Source of the DNA: Lobulomyces angularis
Taxonomy: Eukaryota; Chytridiomycota; Chytridiomycetes; Lobulomycetales; Lobulomycetaceae
NCBI GenBank assembly: GCA_027604685.1
Contig: JADHYX010000184.1
Span: 1 to 41,822 of the forward strand
Reading direction: 5' to 3'
Length of the DNA: 41,822 nucleotides
Below are positions 23,201-35,600 of this stretch, one piece after another. Position 1 is the stretch's first letter, and every line of letters starts with the position of its first letter. Both the position numbers and the translations under genes were made by a program. A model generated the notes under the pieces. The model made no database searches. It had not been told where the DNA came from and was given only the letters and a program-made list of their open reading frames with translations.

Positions 23201-23810
23201 ATCTTTTGGACTAAAAAAAACTGTATTAACTGCTGCTCTGTGACCCAATAATTCAGCAATTTCAGTTATATCTTCAACATTCACTATTTTAATTGTGCCT
23301 TCATCAGTAGCGATTGCTGCATATTTACCCTAAAGAATTAGTTTCCCTGAACTGACTTTGTTACCTTGGAATCAAAGTCAATGTGTTTAAGTGGATGCTG
23401 TGCTCTTAAAAGTGTTTTTTCGTGGATTATCTCAAATCCATCAAATTTAAAAATGCAAGCTAGATAAAAAATAAAAAATATGCTATAAATTTTTCTTCAA
23501 CCTTCATTTTCGGAGGACGTCGTTGCGATTAGACTACCTTTAGTTGTTATTGATGTTGATAAAAATCGATGGTACTGAAAATCAAATTTTTTTTCAGTTT
23601 TATCACCATCTCTATTTTCATCGATATTCACAGTTTTTAATATATGTATAACACAATCACTTCCAGTAGTAAGGAGGGTACTATGTGTTATAATCTCATA
23701 AATCGTTGACATAAATTAAATATTTCTTACTGCCCAATATCCCCAAAAAAAGAGATTAAAGTCAACCCATCAGAGTGTTTTAAATGCTGGAAAGTTTGAA
23801 ATTTATTCAT
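20232..23810 (-). CDS. CTF4: CTF4/WDHD1 (AND-1) replisome adaptor
   Basis: Ctf4/And-1 is a trimeric hub that links the CMG helicase to DNA polymerase alpha and other replisome clients. The N-terminal half carries WD40 blades (HTLLTTGSDCVIHI, CRISWNPTGKFLAASVINK, LRWSPNGVYLAASCMDGSLSIW). The C-terminal half carries the SepB-type beta-propeller (GSQLDWIGFSEEGVL, YDSNGILRGL, YWTPLLDTS, YYWPVGVFGENF) and a helical end that closes with a basic tail (KKRRIEDNALIEKKKKA) and TGA at 20232-20234. About 1,000 residues. A start at 23710-23712 is possible, but I prefer the ATG at 23808-23810. An 80-base exon 23731-23810 (FQHLKHSDGLTLISFFGDIG) joins in phase to 23680, completing the first blade as HTLLTTGSD and skipping the later ATG. 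It is divergent from the 24294 gene. Confidence 0.93.
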
Positions 23811-24293
23811 TGTATAAAATAAAACCCTCTTCTTAGAAATGCCAAATACGAAAATCCACAACTTCTACATTAAATGGTAACCATTCTATCCGTATTACTT
23901 ATGACTCCTTTTAGTACAGTTTATACTTTCTTTGTTTAAATATTTCAGTAGCACCATAGAAAAGATTCCAAAATTACCCACTTGTTTTAATTTACTATCC
24001 TTTATCTTCTCACTTTTCACAATTTAAATTATAATTAATTTTTGTATCCCTTTTTAACAATTACTAAAATTATCAAATTCCTAGAAATAATTTAGAGTTT
24101 TTGTTTACTTCCAAATTTTAACTAATAAATTACTAGTCTAACAACAAACTACCAATTTTTATAATATAATACTTATTAAAAGCAAAGAAAAAATTGAATT
24201 GGAAAAAAGGTTTCAATTTCTTGCATATTAATCTTTTCTTGTGAAAAGTTAACCAATCAATTTTTTTTAAAAAAAAATAAAAATTAAGAAACA
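23811..24293. promoter_or_regulatory. Divergent intergenic region between CTF4 and the 24294 gene
   Basis: About 480 bases, AT-rich, expected to hold both promoters. It contains one minus-strand open frame (24133-24321) of low-complexity Phe/Leu/Lys that I regard as chance. No defined element seen. Confidence 0.4.
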
Positions 24294-26281
24294 ATGAAAA
24301 AGAAAAGATCAATACTACCACATTCAGTGGAAATTATCGAAAAAAAATATCAGCTAAATAATAACAAAGAGCTTCCTCCGATACGAATAAGTAAATTTCC
24401 TCAAGAAAATTTAAAGGAGTCTGCCAAACTGACAGAAGAATGCAGGGTATAACAAAACTAAAACTAAAAACAAATTCAATATTGTATAACAACATTCCAG
24501 ATAAATCCAAAAGCTAGTTTCGTTGAAGCAAAAAGAGTACAAGCTATTATAGCTGATAGGGAAAAATTTGAAGCAGAAGTTAAAAAAATGCTCATGAGTC
24601 AAGCTGCATTCAAATGTGATATAAATTTTGAATTGTTACGACCATTAACAAGAGATCCACACTTTGTAGCGATGATTAAGGAATTTGAAAAAGAGACCAG
24701 TATTTCATTTTTTGAAAATCAGTAAGAAGCTACAATTATATATAAATATTTTAAATTTCCTCTTAGATCTGATCTACCTCCTGATTTCACAACCTTTTTG
24801 GATAAGCCATCATTTCTGACTTCCATTTCAAGTCTCAGCAGTAGCAATTTAATAAATAATACGGTAATACCTGATCAAAAAGTAAAAAATCACAGAAGAG
24901 GTATGTATACGATATGCGACTTGAAAAAATAAAACATAAATAATTTCAAAACTAATAGACACTGCACAAGGTTTAGCGTTAGTACCTAGACCTGAAATTC
25001 CAAGAAGCTCACCCATTCCACCAAGTAAAACAAAATTAAAAAACAATGCTACTGAAGTGAGTCATTATACCCAAGTTAATAGCGACCATAGCAATCCAGA
25101 CTGGGGTCTGGCAATGAATCAAATTTATCAATACATTGAGTATGACTACATAAAATTATTGGTGCTCATCTAAGTGCAATTATAATATTTTTCTATAGAA
25201 AATCCAAATTCAAACCTTTGAAACCTAGAACTCCTCAGAATAGATTCAAAGATGTCGAAATTGGCCGGCCATTATGCATTAAAGAGGTATTATTTGTGAT
25301 TTGTAAAAACGAAAACGATAATTAATATGTTTATGAAGGAAAAAACGGAGGAGTTTAATCACAGTTTTCGAGAACTTGTCTCTCTTGGACATCAGCTGGC
25401 GGAAAAGGAATACGAATCGTTAACTGATAAAATGTTTTTTGGCCAAGTGTCTCTCGTTAGAAATTTGTGTGCTGGTAAAAAAACATCCAACATACCTTTA
25501 GTAGCAACGGCAGCAGCTTATCCACCAAACAACGAAGAAAAATTTTTGGTCAATTTAAAAGCTACAGGTAGAAAGGCAAAGTCTTTAAAAGCACAAAACC
25601 TGATGGAACATAGTAAAACAAAAAATGATTTTTCTACTGTGACCAGTAATGAAGTAGCAACATTTCTTGAAAGCCCAGTAATTAAATGGAGGAGCGATTT
25701 TGAAAAAGTTTTTAAAAATCAGGATAAGAACTTGAAAAAGTTATTAAGAGAGAGAGAGGATATGAGGTTAGAGGCATGCAAAAAGAACAAAACGGTGCTT
25801 CCCGTAATTGAAATGATTCAAAAAGACTTAGAAAGAAACTTAACGAGGGGAAAACATTATGAACCTTCGTGGTCTGGATTACTGCCGGTAACAATATGTG
25901 ATTTTGTAAATTTTAATAAAAAGTATTAGCATATCTGGGTAAAAGAAACCAGAAGTATAATCAAGGCTGCGCAACGTAGAAGAAACGCACAAGCTAACGT
26001 TACTCAGATAAATTTACCTATATTTTCTCGGAAAGATAATAGATTTGACAACTTTTTAGCAGAAACCCCTGCTGGAAACCAACTGAAACAAACACCAAAA
26101 AGAGTTTTTACACCTTTTAATTTCGACAAAGAAATGGAAAAAGAAATATTTATCAATATGGGGAGGACAATGACAGGGAAGGTGATTGAGGAAAGAAAGG
26201 TAAGCAAATAATTTTTTTTGTTTATTGTTATTTTCTAATTCATTTCAAAAGCTGATACATTTCTCCTTCGATAGTAATTAA
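24294..26281 (+). CDS. Unrecognised 541-residue charged/helical protein
   Basis: Eight exons: 24294-24446, 24501-24721, 24767-24900, 24959-25139, 25199-25286, 25339-25887, 25930-26199, 26252-26281; every phase agrees, so it is a real gene. An alternative end is TAA at 26209-26211 if the last intron is retained. The sequence starts MKKKRSILPHSVEIIEKKYQ and contains helical stretches (SFVEAKRVQAIIADREKFE; FNHSFRELVSLGHQLAEKEY; LKKLLREREDMRLEACKK). A distinctive, probably conserved block, PSWSGLLPHIWVKETRSII, is followed by AAQRRRNAQ. There is no signal peptide or membrane segment. I do not recognise the family. Position next to CTF4 and near BBOF1 gives no firm clue; a cytoskeletal or ciliary role is only a guess. 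Confidence 0.75.
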
Positions 26282-26622
26282 AAAATAAGAGTTAAATTTA
26301 ATTTAGAAATTTTTTAGAGCTGTAGATAATAAAAAATTTTGATTAAAATAAATTACCATTAGTCAATCTTTGGTTTTTTCAATTTGTGCTTTTTCTCTGT
26401 TCATAGAATATTTTCTTTTCATTATAATGCATATTTCAATTAGGTGTATTTCATAAAAGGATTTTGGAAGTTGAAATGTTACATAAAAAATTTTAATTTT
26501 TTCCAAGTTGTTTTATTTTTAAATTTTTACTTTTGTAAAAGGTATTTATAATTAAGACATTTAAAGGAGTCTATTCATTCATTTAATTTGTTTTCATAAT
26601 CTAGAAATTTTACTTTTGCAAT
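26282..26622. promoter_or_regulatory. Intergenic region upstream of TOM1/HUWE1
   Basis: About 340 bases between two same-strand genes, probably the 3' end of the 24294 gene and the promoter of the giant ligase. AT-rich; nothing specific recognised. Confidence 0.4.
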
Positions 26623-29600
26623 ATGAAAATTAGGAAACCTGTAAAACTGAGATTAACACCTCCTGTATGTTACATTTCTCATAATCTATTTCCAACCTTT
26701 ATTTTGACACTAATTTTAGGCAGCTGATATTAAGGAGTTAGTATTTAAATTAACCTCATGTTCAGATGAAACCATAATTGAAGTTGAAGCTGATCTGAGG
26801 GGGGAATGGCACTATCAAAAGAGCGATTTTTATCATTTCGTACCGGTCTTGAATAGGTTTGATACCATTTTAGAAGTGGCTGCCAAAGAGATGAAAGATT
26901 ACAAAAGTTCCAAAAATTATCAAAATAAAAGTTTGTTGTTAGCTGTCTTGAAACTGACCAAATTATTTTGGGAAAATTGTACCAGTCGGAATTTATATAG
27001 CTCGTTTGAGGTAAGTGTTTGTAATAAAAATAAATTGTCTTATTTTAAAATAATTCCAACAGCACTTAGCTGATCTTCTGTATTCGTGGGATTTGGATAT
27101 ATTAGACGTAACCATTAGATTATTGTTTCGACCTGCTCAAAGGGTAAATATTCAGCGGAGTGTTCGCTCCGGACTACAGGCGGTTTCGGATCGCGTAGCA
27201 GTATTAGCAGTACATTGGGAAATGACCGACCAACTTTTTGATTTCACTGTGAAAGAAAAAAGTCACGTGGCTTTAGGATATCAATTTTATAAAAAAGCTG
27301 CAACGAACTTTGACGAAAAACCATGTAATAGTATTGAAAGCGACATGAGCACACCAAATATCTCGCAATCTACACCAGTTAGAACTAGTACTACTACAAC
27401 TTTTGGCCAACCTACCCCTCAAAGAGCCCCAAATAATAATGATAATCAATTTCTAACACCACAACAGATTCCTTTCAAAAGTGCCTCACAGGAAGGACTA
27501 GTTTCAATTTATATTCCTAACCCTCACTTGCAAATTCAATCTGAACATAGTACGAAACGTATGTCACCTTTGAAAAAAGTTAAGCCTGGCGATGGCAAAA
27601 AATTTTACCAATCCGAAAAGGAAATGTTAATAGACATAATAAGTGAGTATGATGTACCTGAAGAACACGTTTTTCCTATATTACATCGACTGCGTGTTGC
27701 AGTAGCATTAGGAAGTGGCGATTTGGAATTAAAGCGAAAACTCTCCTCAATTAGACTCTTGTCTATTGCAGTTTGGGGTAACTTGTTATATTACTATTAT
27801 AATTTTAAACATCTATTGAATAGTAAATATGATGACTGATGAAGCATCCAACAGTAAATTGTTTTTGTATGAGCCTGATCTGATACAAAAGTGTGCAGAT
27901 CTTTTAGTAGCAGAGAGAAATATACCATACGTACACAAAAATTTTTAACTCTCGATATTTATTTATATTTAAATATTAGGATTTGCAAACTTCTGCTATA
28001 TATGTATTGGATTCCATTTTTCATCAACGTTCAAAACAAAGTGAAGTACTGACGGCCATCAATGCATCAGTTAATCATGGTGTTTTAATGTATTCTCTGC
28101 AAAGTGTTACAAATTATATGAATGAAGAAAATAAAACTAAAGTTATTCCTCAAGAATATATCGAAGCATTATTGTCATTTATTGGATACGTTGTAACAAT
28201 TCAAAGCGGAGGGGCAATGCTGCTTTCTGCAGGAATTATCGTTGTTTTGGTTAGTGTTATGGACAACCGCCTTGAATCACAAAGAAAGGTAACAAATCAA
28301 TATATTTTTTAAAATTTATTAAAATATTTTTCTTGTTAATTAGAACGTTGTTAAATGTATGAATATGCTTGATGCAATTTTATATCAATTTTCCACCTCC
28401 TATCCCGCATTCACTTCTGCTAAAGGTCTGGATATCTTAGTCCGCAGAATTAAGGTATGAATATTAAGCCACAAAATGTTACCACAACGTTTATTTTAGG
28501 ATGAAGTTTATGAATGTACAGGTAATGAAGCAAGTTCGGAATCGCTTGCCAGTGATCAGATGGATGTTGAACCAACGTCCACTTCTCGTGTCCCTCACAT
28601 TGAAGTTGGCGGTATCAAATATTGAGTGAAATTGAATACTAATAATTTTAGATATTCCTGTTGAACGTATTTTGTTGCTTCGACAAGCTATGAAATTCAT
28701 TCTTCATCTCATGCAATCCTTTGGTACTGCAGACGGAATGAGGAATTTAATTGATACAAGTTTACCGAACACTATTTTAAGAATATTTGAATCAAAAAGA
28801 TTTGGTGCTAGTATTTTCGGTTTAGCTGTTAATATTATGTCCACATTTATTCACAATGAGCCCACTTCACTATCTATTCTGCAAGAAGCATCATTGCCAC
28901 AGTCTTTTTTAAAGGTTGTGTTACAAGACTTCCCCATCTCAGCAGAGGTGGTTTCCGCATTGCCTAATGCATTTGGAGCTATTTGTCTAAATCAAGCAGG
29001 TTTGGATGCGTTCAAAGAGAATTTGCCAATTCAAAAATTTATGGATGTTTTTACTAATTCAGAACATATTTTGACTCTTTTGGATTCAGACGTTCCGCAT
29101 TTGGTTGGAGGTTCTTTAGATGAGCTAATACGTCATCACCCGACACTGAAGTCTGACGTATTTGATGCAATTGGAAATATGTTAAATAAGGTTTTACTTA
29201 TTGGTGAAAATCAAACAGCTAAGACCGTTGAAGAAGATGACAATGAAGAATTCTATGAACTTTTTGCAAGAAAAGATTCCAGTGATGATATTAACATGTC
29301 AGATGGAACTGTGGCAACTTCTACTTCTACTGTTATTTCGGAAGATAAGAATATTAAGAAAGAACTTAAATTTACGAAATATGTAGATGTTGTTTCTAAG
29401 GTTCGCTTATATTAAACTTGTACTTAATTTACTGTTCTTTAGTTACTTGATGGTCTATTTCAAAACAACTCACATGCAAAAGAGTTTAGCAAAACCAAGT
29501 CAATGGAAACTTTATTAAAATATTGTACCTTAAATTCGATTCCATATGATTTTGCAACGTCAACAAACTCCTCCTCTCTAGGATACATTTTTAGAATTTT

Positions 29601-32600
29601 AATGGATGCAAATCATAGCGGCACTATTTCCTTATTAATTAAAGTTTTCTATGATTCAATTTCTAACATAAAAGAATTTTTGGATTATTCTGGACCAGGT
29701 GGATACGCAACTTCACTTGTAGATATAAGTGGTAAAACTGAAACAAAATATTTTTTTGTTTAATTTTTTTCCTTGTGAAGAAAACGACCCAACATTAACG
29801 TCAAAACGAAAAGTAATCAGAAACTTAGTAACTTTACATTTTATAACAAAATTAGTTGGAGATATTTTTACAACACACTTGTTATCTCAAACTAAAGCAG
29901 TTTCAACTGCTGTTCAAATATTTGGAGGAGACAACGGCCAACTTTTTATAGGATCTTACACCAAGTTGCACAGGGTTGTAGTGTGGGAGAATATTTTGCT
30001 AAAATTACATGTCGATCCAAAATGGTACAACTTTCAAAAAGGAAAAAAAGGAGATAAGGAAAAAGTTTTACCAGAAACTACGACTGTGGTGTCGAGTGGT
30101 TCCCATGCAAATCTCACCTCTCCCACTGTTAGAAAACGAGAAACTTCCTCTAGTGTTGTGCAAGAAACTGAAAATGCCGACTTCAAGGATTATCGTGTTA
30201 GAAATACTCAAATTCTCAAATATTTGTTTACTGAATTACCAAAACAAGTATCAGCAACAATTCAAGGTATCATAAAATCTTTACAATAAATAAAATTTCT
30301 TTAAGCTCTTGGAAAGGTAATGGTTGGAAGAAGAGCCATAGAGGCATCTGTTAGATCAACATTTCAAAAGGTTATGGCTAACTCATCGAGATCAATGGTG
30401 GATCATTTAATTTGGCCAAGAATTTGTATAAAAATACATCTATCTATCAACGTTTTTTACTTGTAATTCCTTTAGGGGCAGATGATGGTCTTGCTAAGTA
30501 CGATTATCTAAAGGTGCTTCTTTCATATTTCTCTGTAATATTGATGGATGGTAGTACTGATATTGATAAAAAAATTTAGAGAATTAAATTATTATTTTAA
30601 AATAGATCGAAATGGTACCTCCTTTTTACTGACTGGCCAAGTTAAGTCGTTTGTTGAGGTTCAGGGTCTGGATGCACTTTTGGAAATGTCCTCTAGACTC
30701 TGGGGGGAATATTTAGTAGTTATCGATGTGCAGCCAAGACCAATTGAAAAATGTGAATTAATTGCTTCATCCTTAGAACTGATTTTTAACGTATTGCAAA
30801 CATTTTCAAATTTCAAACTGTTAATGGATTCACCATTTACTTCAGCATTACAAAAAGATAAAGATAAAATCACCAGTGACAGTGCATTTGAACCTCATGA
30901 ACATTTGGTTAAAATGAGATCCAGCATTTTGGCTAAAATTAAAGTGTTTTGGTATAATCCAAAGTTAAAATTTTCTTCGAAAGGTTTAATTAAGTCCATG
31001 ATTCATTTGTTGTGTACAATTTTAAAGGCTGATGGTGAAGTCAAAATAGTGGAAGTTTTTACTGGTCCCCCTAGATTCATTAATAGGTTGATTCCTGATG
31101 AAGACAAAATTCAGCAGTTAGTAGATATGGGATTTCCTAGAGCCGCTGCTGAGGTTGCACTTTTGCGATGTTCAAATCATGTTGCCAGGGCTGCTGAATA
31201 TTTACTTTTGAATCCTGACGTCATAAACACTGCAACCATTGCAGCTACAGCTAATGAAAATTTAAATGCTGCTGTTGCAAATAATCCTCCTCAACCTGAG
31301 AACCATGCATCAAGTGAAAGAGAAAATGTTGAATCTGCACCACCCTCAGAGGCTGTAGAGGATCAAGTTGATGCTCGTGATTCTGCTGGTGAGCAACAAG
31401 ATTTAAATAGAGTGGATGAACCAATGGGTGACGTTCAAGAAGTGGACCGAACTGTTTCCCCGCTTGCTTCAAGTGAAACCGCTCAAATAGGCGAAGATTC
31501 TTCTGTCGTAGTTAAACCATCTGGTGATAAAGGAAAGCTTCCTGCCAAAGAAAGTGTTGTCGATTCGTTTTCTTCCATCAAATCGGCGTTAGACAATGAA
31601 AGAGAATTAATAAAAAAAGACTTGTTTAGAATTGCAATTTCACTTTTAGATGGCTCAGAAGATATAGTATTTGAAGTAAAGGAAATTTTGTGCCTGAAAG
31701 ACGACATTTCGGAACTTGTAAGTTTTCTATTGTCAGAAATTCAGTTTGTGAGATCTCAAACCGAAATAAATGAGAAAGCATTATCAGCAAGATTGAGACT
31801 TTTTGCATTGATAGTGAACGACCCAAAACTGGAAAGAAAAGTTGTAGTTTCTTCTCAGCATTTCATTACCGAATTGTTGGAATTGGTGGAAGCTTCCCCT
31901 CTTTCTGATAAACCAACTACCTCCTTACCTTCTATTTTACTCATTTTGGAAGCTTTTATATCTTTAGGTGATGAACTAAGACCGGTTGCGCTGGACCGTA
32001 AGCCCTCAGACTATGAGGAACCGGAGCGGTTAGAAAGAATTGAACCCTTGACATATCAGAAAAGACTTCAAGTTCTTAAAATTATAAATAAACTCTTGGA
32101 AAACGAAGATACGGAAAATGATACCGTATTCGCAATGTTGAGGATTGTTGTCAGACTAACTAGAGATCAAGAAATATGTAAAGATTTTGTTAAACTGGAT
32201 GGGTTGAGATTGCTCTTTTCGCAAAAAAGGATTGGTGCATTTGGAGCTCATCCTGTTTTGGTGAAGATAATTTTGCGTCATATCATTGAAAATAAAGCTA
32301 TGTTGCAAAATCTGATGGAGCATGAAATATCTGTGATCATGAAGGATAACAGGAGTAAAACACTTGACTTGAAGGGTTTTATAAAAAGCAGCGCTCCTTT
32401 AATTACACGTGATCCTGACTGTTTTGTAGATGCCACCAGAAGTGTTTGTAGACTAGCAATGTTTGAGCCTTGGGGATTACAAACAATTGCAGCTAAAAAA
32501 GAAGAAACATCTGTAATTGGTGAAGAAGCTAGTGCTTTGGAAAAAATGAATCTAGATGCAAACTCCCTCATAACTCCGCCTTTAAAACACACTTCTACAG

Positions 32601-35600
32601 ATACTTCTGAAATATTAGCATCTTTTTTTGTCAATGAAATTTTAGCTTTGAAAAACCCAGATATATCCCCAGTTGCTAACGTAGAAAACGATGAGGATGC
32701 AATTCACTTAAGAAGATGCTTTTTGTTACACTGCGTTGCAGAACTAGTAAGCTGCTATACTACGTTTAAAAGTGACATTTTAAACATTACACAAAGAAAA
32801 GGAAAGAATACACCATTACATAAAGGTGGAAAAAATAGCTTTTTTAATCACCTGCTAAATGATATATTACCTTTTGGTCAACATCTTTCCCCATTGGATT
32901 TGATTGCTTTAGATGTTTCCCAGAAAAAAAAATATGCAGAATCTATGGCAGTTGAAGAGTTGTTGAATGGATTATGTTCTTTTTCATTAGATCTTGCTAA
33001 CGAAAAAAAACATTATCCAGAGGTTGTAGAAGTTAGAAAAGCTGTTTTTGATGCAATTGCGAAGTCGATTAAGGATGCACTTAATAGTGCTGGCTCTACT
33101 GAAAGCAAATACGACAGATTTTTTTCTATTTCTGATCTGTGCAGCAAGCTACTAGCAGTAGATGAAAAGCCACTTATTAGAAGACATTCACATTCAGGTG
33201 ATTTTGAAGAAACTGTGGCAATTGCGAAATTAATGTTGGAAAAAAATTTTGTTCATCTATTTACACAACTGTTAAATGAAGTCGATATTCAACATCCTAA
33301 TTCACAAAATCTGCTTAATAAAATTTTAAAGCCTTTGGAAAAATTAACAAAAATTGCTATTCGCACAGGACGACCACTTGAAAAGAAAAAGGACAATAAA
33401 GCTAACACAGCAGAGGGTTTGATTAGTGATATTGATCAAGACCGAGTTACTGACACGCTAAGTCATCAAGCTGCTACTCAAAATGCCATCACAGATATTT
33501 ACCGCAATTCTGCTCTTGGGATGTTTAGTGCTCCAGAATCTGGTGAAGATGACAATTCCGATTCTAGTGATTCCGATGACATGGATGAAGATGATTATGA
33601 CGAGGAGTTCAGTGATGATGAAGGAGAAGACGAAGATGGTTTTGAACAGGTTTAAATATTATTTTGAACAGCTAAAACTAACTTTATAGGAATCCGATGT
33701 TGAGGATGAGATGGAAATTGTTGTACCATCTACGTATCATAATGCTCATGATAATGTTGTAACTACAACTGATGATGAAGAAGACAATGAAGGTGACGAA
33801 ACTGGAAATGTGACTGGTGATGAAGTTAACGAAATGGGATGGGAGGACGCCAGCTCTCAATCTGGTGATGAAGTGGACGAAAGAAATGAAAATCGTATTC
33901 ATCATGTAAAAAAAATGTTATATTAGTATCTTTTTATTGGTTTTTTTTTTTTTTTGGCAGGAAGAAGAAGCTTCGGATGAAGATCGTGATGAAGATGAAG
34001 ATCCAGATGACGATGATGACGAAGAAGAAGATTCATCGGAAGAAAATGATATTGCGGAAATAGAATTTGGAGATGATGTCGGTGGTCGCATTGACCAAGA
34101 CATGTTCATGAGCATTCAACCTATTGGCGGAAGAAGAAGCCAATTTTCTAGAAGAGGTGGTAATATGAGAATACCAGCCAGACATTTAGCCTCTTTCGAG
34201 GACTTTTCAAATGAAATTCGTGGTTTACAGAATTACGAAATTCACTTAAATGCTGACGCTCATACCGCTGCAGCCTCTTTTCAACCCTTTAGTGGCAATG
34301 ATATTCGTAACTACCAAATACCCACTGGTGGCGTTCCACTGCCAGCATTTTCTGCCCCTAATGATAGTATTATATCTCATCCACTGCTAGTAAATCAAAG
34401 TTTACCTGCTAATAATTTACAACGCTCGGAAAGTCGCAGACGGTCACCAAACAGAGATATATTGGACCTTAGTGCTATTGAAGATATTATGGGAGGAAAC
34501 ACCATGCAAATTTTAGAGCAAATTTTTAGGGGAAGTATAGGCGCTGGATTTCGTGGTTTAAGTGGAACTAGCATGAGAATTGATAGAACTGACCAGGGTG
34601 TAATGGAAAATTTTTTATCTCAAACTCCCCCTGTTGCGCCTACTGGTGTCCCTTCCTCACCAGCAATTATCTCTAATGTTTCGGAAGCCAAAAAAAGCTT
34701 GATTTATTCTTTGAGTATTCTATATACGACTGAAAGTATAGCACAAGAAGCAAAAATGATGTATGGTAGTCTTATCAATGAAAAAGCTTTACCTATATTA
34801 AATGCAATCGTAAACGCACTTGAACCAGCTGCTAGGGAAGAAGACGAAAAAAGAAGGGAAAGGGAAACAGCTGCAAGAAAAATCAGACAAGCTGAAGAAA
34901 AAAAGAAAGCTGAAGAACTTGAAGAAAAAAAAAGATTAGAAGAAGAAAAAAAAAGGAAAGAAGAAGAAGAAGCTGAAAAGATAAGGGCAGAAGAGGCCAG
35001 AATTGCTGCTGAACAAGCTGTAGTGGCTAATAATCAACCTGAAGATATTGTGATGGAAGAAGCTCCAGCCATTTCAACTCCAATGGATACTGCTGAAAGC
35101 TCCGCCGCTGCCGCACCTGCTGAGCGAGTTATTGTCATGGTGGATGGTAATCCAGTGGATATAACAGGTTAGTAAAAATTAAAAAAACTATTTTAATTAT
35201 TTCAACGTAGATTTTGGAATAGATAAAGATTTTTTAGAAGCATTACCAGACGAAATGAGACAAGAAGTTTTGGCAAATCATTTAAGAGAACAGCGTGCCA
35301 CGCAACAAACTGACATTCCAGATACTATTAGTAATGATTTCCTGGATGCTCTCCCTCCAGATATTCGAGAAGAAATCATACAAAATGAAAGGGCTGAAGC
35401 ATCACGCAGAGAACGAGAAGCTGCAAGGCTGGTAGAACGAGAAAGAGCTAGAGAAGAACCTGCAGCTCCAGTTGTCAATCATGGTGTCTTTGGTAATCAG
35501 TTCGAGACAGGTTTACCTGGTCTGTGGGATACTGCTTTACCATCACCTTTTTCGCCGATGATAATGGCGGAGGCTAGTGCGTTGCGAAACCGAATCTCTC

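Noticed and set aside
33918..34115. Minus-strand poly-serine protein
   Set aside because: Reverse reading of the acidic GAA/GAT-rich tract of TOM1.
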